DNA of 62,477 nucleotides. It comes from Ruegeria atlantica. GTDB taxonomy: Bacteria > Pseudomonadota > Alphaproteobacteria > Rhodobacterales > Rhodobacteraceae. Below are positions 31,874-40,102 of this stretch, piece after piece. Position numbers and translations under genes: made by a program. Each line of letters starts with the position of its first letter. Positions within the stretch are counted from its first letter, which is position 1. The stretch spans positions 1 to 62,477 of the forward strand of contig NZ_WQCF01000015.1 of the NCBI RefSeq assembly GCF_013032455.1, in the 5' to 3' direction. Below the pieces are notes generated by a model. That model was not told where the DNA came from and did not search any database. It saw only the letters and a program-made list of their open reading frames with translations.

Positions 31874-32055
31874 GGCCGCGCCTCCTTGGATGTGGCGGGT
31901 TTATCTTCGTGCCGGAAGGGGATGTTGGCGGTGTCCTTGTATTCCTTGCTGGCGCCGGGGCGGAAAACCCAGACAATGATGCCAACAAAGAAGACAAACA
32001 GCACAAGCAGCATCCAGCTATCCGCGAACTGCCGTAAGAGTGTATATTCTTCCAT
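31870..32055 (-). CDS. ccoQ: Cytochrome cbb3 oxidase subunit IV (CcoQ)
   Basis: This 61-residue protein starts [20 protein letters not shown], with one membrane helix, and then a hydrophilic tail with [20 protein letters not shown]. The start at 32055 follows an AAGGAGGGTG site; upstream in-frame codons lie over the ccoO 3' end. The small single-span subunit with FRPGSKxxYxDxAxIPF is typical of CcoQ, which stabilises the oxidase and in Rhodobacter affects redox signalling. It overlaps ccoP by four bases and lies 10 bp after ccoO. Confidence 0.93.
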   Translation of the reverse strand: MEEYTLLRQFADSWMLLVLFVFFVGIIVWVFRPGASKEYKDTANIPFRHEDKPATSKEARP

Positions 32056-32065
32056 CACACCCTCC

Positions 32066-32794
32066 TTATCGGCTTGCGTCCGGGGTGAAGGTCGAGAAAT
32101 CGACCAACGTTCCCAGCATCTGCAGATAAGCGACCATCGCATCCGCTTCGGTCAGCTCAGGCTGACCGTCGAAGTTGCGGACGCTGACCTTGTCGCCATA
32201 ACGCTCCAGCAGCCCATCATAATCGCTGTCCGGGTCTGCCTGCGCACGGAAGTCGGCCTGAGCGTTCGCCAGCATCTCTTCGGTATAGGGCGTACCCACA
32301 ACCGCGTTCGCCTTCATGATGTCAGCGATATACTTGCCGTCGATCTTGCGATGCTCAAGGAAGCCATATTTCGGCATGACCGATTCAGGCACCACCGACT
32401 GCGGATCACGCAGGTGGTCTACGTGCCACTGATCAGAGTAGCGGCCGCCGACACGCGCCAGATCAGGCCCGGTGCGTTTGGAACCCCACTGAAACGGGTG
32501 GTCATACATCGATTCAGCCGCCAGCGAGTAGTGGCCATAGCGCTCAACCTCATCCCGCATCGGACGGATCATCTGGCTGTGGCACACATAGCAGCCTTCG
32601 CGAATGTAGATCTCACGCCCCGCCATTTCCAAAGGTGTGTAAGGGCGCATGCCCTCCACTTTCTCGATGGTGTTCTCAAGATAGAACAGGGGTGCGATCT
32701 GAACGATGCCACCGATGGTCACGACCAAAAAGCTGAATACCAGCAGGAGGGTCGCGTTGGTCTCGAGGATCTTATGTTTGTCGAGAATTGCCAT
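32066..32794 (-). CDS. ccoO: Cytochrome cbb3 oxidase subunit II (monoheme cytochrome c)
   Basis: The 242-residue protein has an N-terminal membrane anchor ([20 protein letters not shown]) and a periplasmic domain with [14 protein letters not shown], which contains the single CYVCH heme site. The [20 protein letters not shown] context is diagnostic for CcoO/FixO. A distal methionine is likely in SVMPKYGFL. It carries electrons from CcoP to the CcoN active site. AAGGAGG lies 9 bp before the ATG. It is 14 bp downstream of ccoN. Confidence 0.96.
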   Translation of the reverse strand: MAILDKHKILETNATLLLVFSFLVVTIGGIVQIAPLFYLENTIEKVEGMRPYTPLEMAGREIYIREGCYVCHSQMIRPMRDEVERYGHYSLAAESMYDHPFQWGSKRTGPDLARVGGRYSDQWHVDHLRDPQSVVPESVMPKYGFLEHRKIDGKYIADIMKANAVVGTPYTEEMLANAQADFRAQADPDSDYDGLLERYGDKVSVRNFDGQPELTEADAMVAYLQMLGTLVDFSTFTPDASR

Positions 32795-32808
32795 TGCTCC
32801 GGCCCTCC

Positions 32809-34416
32809 TTATTCAGCCGGGACCGCGACGGTCAGGCTGGCCTCTTTGGCCGGCGCTTTCCGTACAGTCATCCACAGGTTGTAGCACATGATCACAGCAC
32901 CAGCGACGAACAACACGCCACCCAGAGCACGCACCACATACATCGGGAACTTGGCCGCCACGGTGTCGGCGAACGAGTTCACCAGGAAGCCGTTGGCATC
33001 CACTTCACGCCACATCAGGCCTTCCATGATACCGGTGACCCACATCGACGCGGCATAGAGAACGATGCCGATAGTGGCGAGCCAGAAGTGCCAGCTGACC
33101 ATTTGCAGCGAGTACAGACGCTCACGCTTCCACAGGACGGGCACCAAGAAGTACAGCGCACCAAAGGTGATCATACCGTTCCAGCCCAGCGCGCCCGAGT
33201 GCACGTGACCAATGGTCCAGTCGGTGTAGTGGCTGAGCGAGTTCACAGCGCGGATCGACATCATCGGACCCTCGAACGTGGACATGCCGTAGAAGCCAAC
33301 CGAGATCACCATCATGCGGATCACCGGGTCGGTGCGCAGCTTGTCCCATGCGCCGGACAGGGTCATCAGACCGTTGATCATACCACCCCAGGACGGCATC
33401 CACAGGATGACCGAGAACACCATGCCCAGCGTCGAGGCCCAATCCGGCAGCGCGGTATAGTGCAGGTGGTGCGGACCAGCCCAGATATACAGGAAGATCA
33501 GCGCCCAGAAGTGGATGATCGACAACTTGTACGAAAACACCGGACGCTCGGCCTGTTTCGGGATGAAGTAATACATCATGCCCAAGAAGCCTGCGGTCAG
33601 GAAGAAGCCCACGGCGTTGTGGCCGTACCACCACTGGATCATGGCGTCTTGAACACCCGACCAGACGATGACCGATTTCGAACCCCAAATGCTGACCGGG
33701 ATGGTCATGTTGTTGACAAGGTGCAGCATGGCAACGGTGACGATGAACGCGAGATAGAACCAGTTTGCCACGTATATGTGAGGCTCTTTCCGCTTGACCA
33801 CGGTGCCGAGGAACACGGCCAGATAGGCAACCCAGACGATGGTCAGCCACAGGTCAACATACCATTCGGGTTCCGCATATTCCTTGGACTGGGTGCCGCC
33901 CAGAACATAGCCGGTCGCAGCCAGCACGATGAACAGCTGGTAGCCCCAGAACACAAACCAGGCCAGATTGCCGCCCCACAGGCGCGCGGCGCTGGTGCGT
34001 TGCACCACATAGAAAGACGTCGCGATCAGCGCGTTGCCGCCAAACGCAAAAATCACCGCTGAGGTGTGCAGCGGACGCAAACGGCCAAAATTCAGATAAC
34101 CCTGAGCCCATTCGAAGTTCAGCACCGGAAAGGCCAGCTGAAACGCGATAAAGGTCCCCGCCAGGAACCCGACCACGCCCCAAAAGGCGGTTGCGATCAC
34201 GCCATAGCGGATCACGTCATCCATGTACTCACCCGAGCGGTCGACTAGAATATCTGGCTCATCGGTGTTTCTAAGCGTCCAGATGAACAAACCACCGGCG
34301 ATCAGCATCACCAGAATTGCATGCACCTGATACGCCAAATCGCGTGCATAATTGGACCCGATCGCGGCAAATACCACGACGAGACCAAGCACGATCAGCT
34401 TGATGTAATTTGACAT
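32809..34416 (-). CDS. ccoN: Cytochrome cbb3 oxidase catalytic subunit I
   Basis: The 535-residue protein (start [16 protein letters not shown] at 34416, with AAGGGACG upstream; an ATG six codons earlier lacks a ribosome site) is a heme-copper oxidase with about twelve helices. Histidine ligands are visible in [49 protein letters not shown] and [13 protein letters not shown]. It reduces oxygen with high affinity and pumps protons. It heads ccoNOQP, and an FNR box lies about 100 bp upstream in the region shared with the divergent stress protein gene. Confidence 0.97.
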   Translation of the reverse strand: MSNYIKLIVLGLVVVFAAIGSNYARDLAYQVHAILVMLIAGGLFIWTLRNTDEPDILVDRSGEYMDDVIRYGVIATAFWGVVGFLAGTFIAFQLAFPVLNFEWAQGYLNFGRLRPLHTSAVIFAFGGNALIATSFYVVQRTSAARLWGGNLAWFVFWGYQLFIVLAATGYVLGGTQSKEYAEPEWYVDLWLTIVWVAYLAVFLGTVVKRKEPHIYVANWFYLAFIVTVAMLHLVNNMTIPVSIWGSKSVIVWSGVQDAMIQWWYGHNAVGFFLTAGFLGMMYYFIPKQAERPVFSYKLSIIHFWALIFLYIWAGPHHLHYTALPDWASTLGMVFSVILWMPSWGGMINGLMTLSGAWDKLRTDPVIRMMVISVGFYGMSTFEGPMMSIRAVNSLSHYTDWTIGHVHSGALGWNGMITFGALYFLVPVLWKRERLYSLQMVSWHFWLATIGIVLYAASMWVTGIMEGLMWREVDANGFLVNSFADTVAAKFPMYVVRALGGVLFVAGAVIMCYNLWMTVRKAPAKEASLTVAVPAE

Positions 34417-34510
34417 ATTGCGTCCCTTTGCCATGCCCCGCGCGATTCTTTATGTGTCGCAGGACCTTTTTGACTGGCTGTTGTTTTGTCCGACAGAGGC
34501 CGGAACTGCT

Positions 34511-34524
34511 TTGATCTGTGTCAA
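34511..34524. promoter_or_regulatory. FNR-type box between ccoN and the universal stress gene
   Basis: TTGATCTGTGTCAA differs from the palindromic consensus TTGAT-N4-ATCAA by one base. Its centre lies 101 bp from the ccoN ATG and about 95 bp from the divergent stress protein ATG. A TATGAC -10-like element at 34542-34547 is placed for plus-strand class II activation, so the box may serve both genes. Confidence 0.8.
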
Positions 34525-34612
34525 GACAATAGCCTGAATTCTATGACTATCGTGTATTGTCTGCTGAGGCATCAAGCCGCAGCACGACGCGCGTTCAAGG
34601 CACGAGGTCAAT

Positions 34613-35452
34613 ATGGCGTATAAATCGCTTCTCACCGTCATCACAGATGCAAAGCAAAGCGGACCGGCACTGGCACAGATGGCCGCTCTGGCGCATGCGC
34701 AGGATGCACATGCCGAAGCACTGTGTCTGGGCGTCGACCGCAGCCAGACAGGGTACTATTATGCCGGTGCTAATGCTTTGATTCTTCAGGAAACGCTCAA
34801 CCGTGCAAACGCTGAAGCCGAAGAAGTTCTGGTTTATGCAAAGAACTATCTGGGTAAGACAGGGACCCGCTGGTCCGCCGAAAGTGGCGTAGCACAGATC
34901 GCCGATATCGGGCGCCATGTGGCCCATCGTGCCCGCTTCTCGGATCTTGTCATTCTGCCACAACCCTATGGAAAAGATTGCGGCGCCGAGGCCGAGCCGA
35001 TCATCGAAGCCGCCATGTTCGAAGGTCATGCGCCGGTTCTGGTCACGCCCGACGATACGACCCCGTTCGACCGCCCCGGCACAATCCTGCTTGGGTGGAA
35101 CGAAAGTGTCGAGGCAATGCGGGCCACCCGACGTGCCCTGCCCTTCCTGATTCAAGCCGATCTGGTGCGCATCGTAGTGATTGACCCGCCGCGCCATGGC
35201 CCCGATCGCTCGGACCCCGGCGGAATGCTGTCACAAATGCTGGCCCGCCATGGTGTGAAATGTGAGATCGACGTGCTCAGCAAGACCATGACCCGCGTGT
35301 CCGATATCCTAAACCGGCACGCCTCGGACACCCAGGCCGACATGATCGTAATGGGGGCCTATGGGCATTCGCGATTCCGCGAGGCCATTCTGGGCGGCGC
35401 CACCAGAAATATGTTGGAGCAGGCTTCGGTCCCAGTGTTCTTGGCGCACTAG
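34613..35452 (+). CDS. Tandem-domain universal stress protein
   Basis: The 279-residue protein contains two UspA folds. The first, MAYKSLLTVITDAKQSGPAL to about residue 145, has degenerate nucleotide motifs. The second, from about FDRPGTILLGWNESVEAMRA, ends with the ATP-binding signature GAYGHSRFREAILGG then TRNMLEQASVPVF. In Rhodobacter an equivalent ORF sits between ccoN and fnrL, as here. The partner or signal is unknown. It diverges from ccoN, shares the FNR box, and ends at a terminator. Confidence 0.85.
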   Translation: MAYKSLLTVITDAKQSGPALAQMAALAHAQDAHAEALCLGVDRSQTGYYYAGANALILQETLNRANAEAEEVLVYAKNYLGKTGTRWSAESGVAQIADIGRHVAHRARFSDLVILPQPYGKDCGAEAEPIIEAAMFEGHAPVLVTPDDTTPFDRPGTILLGWNESVEAMRATRRALPFLIQADLVRIVVIDPPRHGPDRSDPGGMLSQMLARHGVKCEIDVLSKTMTRVSDILNRHASDTQADMIVMGAYGHSRFREAILGGATRNMLEQASVPVFLAH

Positions 35453-35466
35453 GTGAACCTTCCTAA

Positions 35467-35490
35467 AAAGCCGCCCTTTGGGGCGGTTTT
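35467..35490. terminator. Bidirectional terminator between two convergent genes
   Basis: AAAAGCCGCCC (35466-35476) pairs with GGGCGGTTTT (35481-35490) around a short loop, with A and T runs on either side. It can end both the stress protein gene and the convergent membrane protein gene, whose stop codon begins at 35493. Confidence 0.8.
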
Positions 35491-35742
35491 CTATTTCTTC
35501 ACTAGCCCAATCAGGAACAGCAGGATCACTGCGCCGATGGTCGCAAATAGGATCGAGGACAAGACGCCCCCACCAATGGAAAAACCGAGAGCTGGGAAAA
35601 TCAAACCGGCCAGAAATGCACCGACGACGCCAACAATAATATTGCCGATCAAGCCAAAACCACGGCCTTCCATGATTTTGCCTGACAGCCATCCGGCGAC
35701 CGCGCCAATGAAAAGCATCGCCAGAATGCTACTAAATCCCAT
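35491..35742 (-). CDS. GlsB/YeaQ/YmgE-family stress-response membrane protein
   Basis: This 83-residue protein has three glycine-rich membrane helices. It begins MGFSSILAMLFIGAVAGWLS and continues with GKIMEGRGFGLIGNIIVGVV and a C-terminal helix FATIGAVILLFLIGLVKK. The GWL-GKI-GxGFGxxGNIIVG pattern is the transglycosylase-associated (PF04226) signature. Members are induced in acid, osmotic or envelope stress; the molecular role is unknown. It lies between a universal stress gene and fnrL. Confidence 0.88.
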   Translation of the reverse strand: MGFSSILAMLFIGAVAGWLSGKIMEGRGFGLIGNIIVGVVGAFLAGLIFPALGFSIGGGVLSSILFATIGAVILLFLIGLVKK

Positions 35743-35814
35743 TACTTACTCCTGAAGTTTGCCTCGTTCAGGGCCAGTTAAGCATGACGTCAAAGCACAG
35801 TCACGCGGCAAGCA

Positions 35815-36558
35815 TCAAATAGGAAACCCGCCATCCGAATCGTCACCGGCCTCTTCCATCAGGCGCCCCATATCCGGGATTGTGATGTGGCGCTTGCCCT
35901 CAAGTAAGATGACTTGATCCCTTTTCAGGGCCGAGATCTGACGGCTGACCGTTTCCAGCGTCAGACCCAGATAATCAGCCATTGCCTCGCGGGTCAGTGG
36001 CAGATCAAACACGATCGGGCCAACATTGCCCTTCTGGCTGATCGAAGCATCTCGGCGGGCAATGATCGACAACAGGCTGGCAATTTTCTCGCGAGCGGTC
36101 TTACGTCCCAATACCAGCATCCATTCGCGGGCCGCATCCAGCTCATCCAGCGTCATCTGCAACAAGCGGTGCGCGATATGCGGCGTGGAGCTCATTAACT
36201 CTTCAAAGGGTTTTTTGCGAAAACAGCACATGACCAGATCAGTGGTCGCCTGTACGTCATAGGGCGCAGATTCGCGCCCGGGGCGCCCGACGAAATCACT
36301 GGGCAGCAACAGACCTACCATTTGCGTGCGCCCGTCCTCCATCGTCTGCGTCAAAGACGCGATTCCAGACACGACAGAACCAACAAAGTTCATCTGATCC
36401 CCGGACCAGATGATCGTCTGACCAGCTTCGAAACTGCGGTAATACTTAATGCCTTCAAGCTCTTCCAACTCATCCGCATCACAGTGCGCGCACACTGCGC
36501 GATGCCGGATGGGGCAATCTTCACAGTTCGTGTGGTCGACTTTGAATATCGGTGTCAT
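35815..36558 (-). CDS. fnrL: Oxygen-sensing Crp/Fnr-family regulator FnrL
   Basis: From the ATG at 36558 the protein has 247 residues (MTPIFKVDHTNCEDCPIRHR). Four N-terminal cysteines (C12, C15, C23, C26) and one or two central ones (LVMCCFRKK) can ligate the oxygen-labile [4Fe-4S] cluster. A cyclic-nucleotide-like beta roll, a dimer helix and the DNA-recognition helix TLETVSRQISALKRDQVIL follow. The recognition motif E--SR is that of FNR, matching the TTGAT half-sites found nearby. Upstream in-frame ATGs would overlap the FNR box and the hemN start. In Rhodobacter FnrL activates cbb3 oxidase, heme and photosynthesis genes in low oxygen. Confidence 0.95.
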   Translation of the reverse strand: MTPIFKVDHTNCEDCPIRHRAVCAHCDADELEELEGIKYYRSFEAGQTIIWSGDQMNFVGSVVSGIASLTQTMEDGRTQMVGLLLPSDFVGRPGRESAPYDVQATTDLVMCCFRKKPFEELMSSTPHIAHRLLQMTLDELDAAREWMLVLGRKTAREKIASLLSIIARRDASISQKGNVGPIVFDLPLTREAMADYLGLTLETVSRQISALKRDQVILLEGKRHITIPDMGRLMEEAGDDSDGGFPI

Positions 36559-36570
36559 GCGCGTTTCCAT

Positions 36571-36584
36571 TTGATCTTGGTCAA
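36571..36584. promoter_or_regulatory. FNR-type box between fnrL and hemN
   Basis: TTGATCTTGGTCAA matches the FNR consensus with one mismatch. Its centre is only 19 bp from the fnrL ATG and about 42 bp from the hemN ATG. That geometry fits activation of hemN from a start site at or near its ATG, or repression of fnrL by its own product. Confidence 0.78.
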
Positions 36585-36619
36585 AGCAACTTGGCGGGCC
36601 GTCCCATAAAGGTATCGCC

Positions 36620-37975
36620 ATGACTGTGAAACCTCAATTGGCAAAGCTTGGACTATTTGACGCGAAAGTCCCGCGTTACACAAGCTATCCCACCGCGCCC
36701 CAATTCAGCAATGACGTGGAGGCAAGTCTTTATGGTGACTGGATTTCCGGGATCAAACCCGGCAGTCAAGTGTCGCTGTACATCCATGTACCATTCTGCC
36801 GCAGATTGTGCTGGTTCTGTGCCTGCCGGACGCAAGGGACGCAGACCGATAATCCGGTGATTGCCTATGTGGACGTTCTAAAGGCCGAACTGGATCTTTT
36901 GGCCGCGCGCCTGCCCGAGGACGTCACCCTGTCGCGCCTGCATTGGGGCGGCGGCACACCAACCCTGCTGAACCCGGATTTGATGCGCGATCTGGCGGCA
37001 CGAATTCTAGAGGTGGTGCCACTGGGGCCGAACGCCGAATTCTCGGTTGAGATCGACCCAAACGAGATTGATGAGGCCCGCCTGGACGCATTGGCCGAGG
37101 CCGGGATGAACCGCGCCTCAATCGGGGTACAGGATTTCGACGCCGAGATTCAAAAAACCATTGGGCGCATTCAAAGCTATGACACCACGCGCGAAGCCGT
37201 GGATATGATCCGTGCCCGCGGAATCACAAGCCTGAACGCCGATATCCTGTATGGGCTGCCGCACCAGACCAAGGCGCGGATGACGGAAAGCGTGCAGAAA
37301 CTCCTGTCGCTCAGCCCGGATCGCGTAGCGCTTTACGGCTATGCCCATGTTCCCTGGATGGCCAAACGGCAACAGCTGATCCCTTCAGACGCGCTGCCCA
37401 CACCAGAAGAACGGCTGGACCTGTTCGACACGGCCCGCCGCCTGTTCATGTGGGACAATTACGCCGAGATTGGCATCGACCACTTTGCCACGCAGGATGA
37501 CGGCCTGACCCGTGCTTTGAAAACCGGGCAGCTTAAGCGGAACTTCCAAGGTTATACTGACGATCAGGCTGATGTCCTCATCGGCGTCGGTGCCAGCTCG
37601 ATCTCGCGCTTTCCGCAGGGATATGCCCAAAACGCGCCCGCGACCTCAGCTCACACGAAAGCGATCCGCGAAGGGCGGTTCTCGACCTCGCGCGGCCATC
37701 TGTTCAAAGGGCAAGACATACTGCGCGCCCGGTTGATCGAGGCGCTGATGTGCGATTTCCAGATCAATAGCTCCGAGATACTGCGCGACCACAACATTAC
37801 CAAGGCCGAGCTGCAGGGCATGTACCAAAAGGCCAATGCCGCCTTTGACGGCCTGCTGCGGATTACCGAGGACGGGTTGTTCATCCCGATCGAGGCGCGC
37901 CCGCTGACCCGCATGATTGCTGGCAGTTTCGACGCTTATGATCTGAGCAAAGCTGGCCACAGCTCGGCAATCTGA
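36620..37975 (+). CDS. hemN: Oxygen-independent coproporphyrinogen III oxidase
   Basis: The 451-residue protein is a radical SAM enzyme with the cluster motif FCRRLCWFCACRT (CxxxCxxC near residues 60-67) and the YIHVPFC lead-in. The glycine-rich SAM-binding strand is WGGGTPTLL. The C-terminal HemN domain is complete. It converts coproporphyrinogen III to protoporphyrinogen IX without oxygen, so heme can be made for cbb3 oxidase in low oxygen. AAAGG lies 7 bp before the ATG. It diverges from fnrL across an FNR box; Rhodobacter calls the linked gene hemZ. Confidence 0.95.
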   Translation: MTVKPQLAKLGLFDAKVPRYTSYPTAPQFSNDVEASLYGDWISGIKPGSQVSLYIHVPFCRRLCWFCACRTQGTQTDNPVIAYVDVLKAELDLLAARLPEDVTLSRLHWGGGTPTLLNPDLMRDLAARILEVVPLGPNAEFSVEIDPNEIDEARLDALAEAGMNRASIGVQDFDAEIQKTIGRIQSYDTTREAVDMIRARGITSLNADILYGLPHQTKARMTESVQKLLSLSPDRVALYGYAHVPWMAKRQQLIPSDALPTPEERLDLFDTARRLFMWDNYAEIGIDHFATQDDGLTRALKTGQLKRNFQGYTDDQADVLIGVGASSISRFPQGYAQNAPATSAHTKAIREGRFSTSRGHLFKGQDILRARLIEALMCDFQINSSEILRDHNITKAELQGMYQKANAAFDGLLRITEDGLFIPIEARPLTRMIAGSFDAYDLSKAGHSSAI

Positions 37976-38150
37976 CCCGAAAGAAGGTCAGGGCTTGACG
38001 CGGCGGGTCAGTTTTTTCCAAACTTGCGGGGCGGGTGGTATCCGCCCGCGCCTGAGGCAGGCCAAGTACCAGACAGTTCATGCCAACGCATTCGCGTAAG
38101 GCTTTCCCATTCGTGCAGCCGATCTGCAATTTGAAAGAGGGACAGCACCC

Positions 38151-40079
38151 ATGCGCGTTTTCACCGTCCTCGGCCCCAGCCAATCGGGCAAAACCACTCT
38201 GGTCGAGGCTATTAGCCGCCTCGACGGGCGGCCCACCACATTCGACGTATCCGGAACCGTGCATTTGCACGGTTTTTCTTATTTGGACGAGCCCTGGTGC
38301 GCCATCGACGTAGATGGCGGCGGCGACAATCTGGCCTATGTCGGACCCGCCATGGCAATCTCGGATGCCGCCGTAGTGGTCGTGCCACCCGACCCAAACG
38401 CTGCTGTTCTCTGCGCGCCCTACCTGCGTCTGGTCGAAGAGGCTGGCATACCCTGTTTTCTGTTCATCAATCGGATGGACAATCCCAACGGCCGGGTTCG
38501 CGACATTATCTCGGCGCTGCAAACCTATTGCACCCACCACATAGCCCTGCGGCAAGTGCCGATCCGCGAAGGCGAAGATATTGTCGGCGCAGTCGACCTG
38601 ATATCTGAGCGGGCGTGGAAATATCAGGAAGGGCAGCCTTCGGCCCTGATCGAGCTGCCTCAATCGGTCGAGGATCGCGAACAGGAAGCCCGAACGGAAT
38701 TGTTGGAAACCCTGTCGGATTTCGACGACAACCTGCTGGAGCAGCTGATTGAGGACAAGCAGCCACCCAGTGCCGAGGTTTATGAACTGGCCGCACAAGT
38801 GCTGCAGAACCACCTGCTGATTCCCGCCTGCCTGGGCGCAGCCAGCCACGGCAATGGGCTGACTCGCCTGATGAAAGCCCTGCGGCACGAAGCACCGGGA
38901 TTCGATATCGCCGCCGGGCGCGACGAAGCCGAAGAAAATGCCCGCGCTATCGCCGGGTTTGCGGATGTGAAGAAACATATCGGCAAGATCGTGGTCCTGC
39001 GCGGGCTGGGCGCAGGTGTGAAGGCACATGAAAATCTGGGCGGTGAAACGGTGGGCAACCTGACAACGCTGGACGCCAAGACACAGATCTCCGAACTGCC
39101 CGCAGGACAAATCGGGCTTGCGGTGAAGTCCGACCACCTGAACCCCGGCAACCTTTATGACAGTATGTCAGCCTCCCCTCTGCCGGAATGGGCGGCCTCA
39201 CACCCGGCAGCACATCGGCAGATCGTGTCACCCGCGCACGAGCGTGATGACGTGCGCCTGTCCAACGCGCTGTCCCGTCTGGTCGAGATCGATCCCGGCC
39301 TGCATTTGGCTCAGGATGAACTTAGCGGCCATGCCGTTCTGGGGTCTCAGGGGCCGCAGCATATGCGGCGCGTCTCGAGCAAACTGGCCGAAGATTTCGG
39401 AATTGAGATCGCCACCGAACCGGTTGAGACCGCCTATCGCGAGACAATCCGCACGCCGATCGAACATCGTCACCGCCATCGCAAGCAATCGGGCGGCGCG
39501 GGGCAGTTCGCCGACGTGGTAATCTCGGTCGCGCCAATGCCACGCGGGTCGGGGTTTCAGTTCGAAGAAATCGTCAAGGGAGGTGCGGTGCCCAAAAACT
39601 ATATCCCGTCCGTCGAACACGGCGCCAAGGACGCGCTGGCGCAGGGACCAGAAGGCTTTCCTGTGGTCGACGTGAAGGTCACGCTCAGCGACGGCAAACA
39701 TCACAACGTGGACAGCTCGGACTATGCGTTCCGAACCGCAGGCAAAAACGCTGTACGCGAGGCCCTGCCACAAGCCAAACCGGTCGTCCTGCAACCCATC
39801 CTGAACGCCGAGATTCACCTGCCTTCGGATTTCGTCGGCGATCTGGTTCCCACGATCAGTTCGCTGCAGGGTCAGGTTCTGGGCTTTGAGGGCAATCCCA
39901 ATGCCTCGGGCTGGGAAATTTTCAACGCCCAACTACCTGCCGTGGCCGAAGACGAACTACACCGCACCCTTGCCAGCGCTACGCGCGGCACCGGGTGGGT
40001 CAAATTGACGTTTGATCATTATGAAGAACTACGCGGACCGGTGCCAAAATCAGCCGACCGCGAGAAAGCGAACGCCTGA
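38151..40079 (+). CDS. Elongation factor G-like GTPase with altered G motifs
   Basis: The 642-residue protein follows the EF-G domain order but is about 60 residues shorter than fusA. The P-loop GPSQSGKTT is intact. The switch II DTPGH of canonical EF-G is replaced by DVDGGGDN, and the NKxD base-specificity motif reads NRMD. The switch I region is shortened. Domain IV keeps YRETIRTPIEHRHRHRKQSG and the C-terminal EF-G_C fold (HYEELRGPVP at the end). Such paralogues are widespread in Rhodobacteraceae and annotated simply as EF-G; a role in ribosome recycling, rescue or dormancy is possible but unproven. GAGGGA lies 9 bp before the ATG. It is a single gene, convergent with yejF. Confidence 0.8.
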   Translation: MRVFTVLGPSQSGKTTLVEAISRLDGRPTTFDVSGTVHLHGFSYLDEPWCAIDVDGGGDNLAYVGPAMAISDAAVVVVPPDPNAAVLCAPYLRLVEEAGIPCFLFINRMDNPNGRVRDIISALQTYCTHHIALRQVPIREGEDIVGAVDLISERAWKYQEGQPSALIELPQSVEDREQEARTELLETLSDFDDNLLEQLIEDKQPPSAEVYELAAQVLQNHLLIPACLGAASHGNGLTRLMKALRHEAPGFDIAAGRDEAEENARAIAGFADVKKHIGKIVVLRGLGAGVKAHENLGGETVGNLTTLDAKTQISELPAGQIGLAVKSDHLNPGNLYDSMSASPLPEWAASHPAAHRQIVSPAHERDDVRLSNALSRLVEIDPGLHLAQDELSGHAVLGSQGPQHMRRVSSKLAEDFGIEIATEPVETAYRETIRTPIEHRHRHRKQSGGAGQFADVVISVAPMPRGSGFQFEEIVKGGAVPKNYIPSVEHGAKDALAQGPEGFPVVDVKVTLSDGKHHNVDSSDYAFRTAGKNAVREALPQAKPVVLQPILNAEIHLPSDFVGDLVPTISSLQGQVLGFEGNPNASGWEIFNAQLPAVAEDELHRTLASATRGTGWVKLTFDHYEELRGPVPKSADREKANA

Positions 40080-40102
40080 ATTCCGCGCGTGGCGGGCTGG
40101 TT

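Noticed and set aside
30950..32884. A 644-codon plus-strand open frame across ccoP-ccoQ-ccoO
   Set aside because: It runs antisense to genes with clear heme and membrane motifs and has no family features.
32788..34062. A 424-codon plus-strand open frame across ccoN
   Set aside because: Antisense shadow; extremely His/Gln/Asp-rich composition unlike real proteins of this genome.
37881..39137. A 418-codon minus-strand frame across the EF-G paralogue start
   Set aside because: The plus-strand EF-G frame has clear motifs; the minus frame does not.
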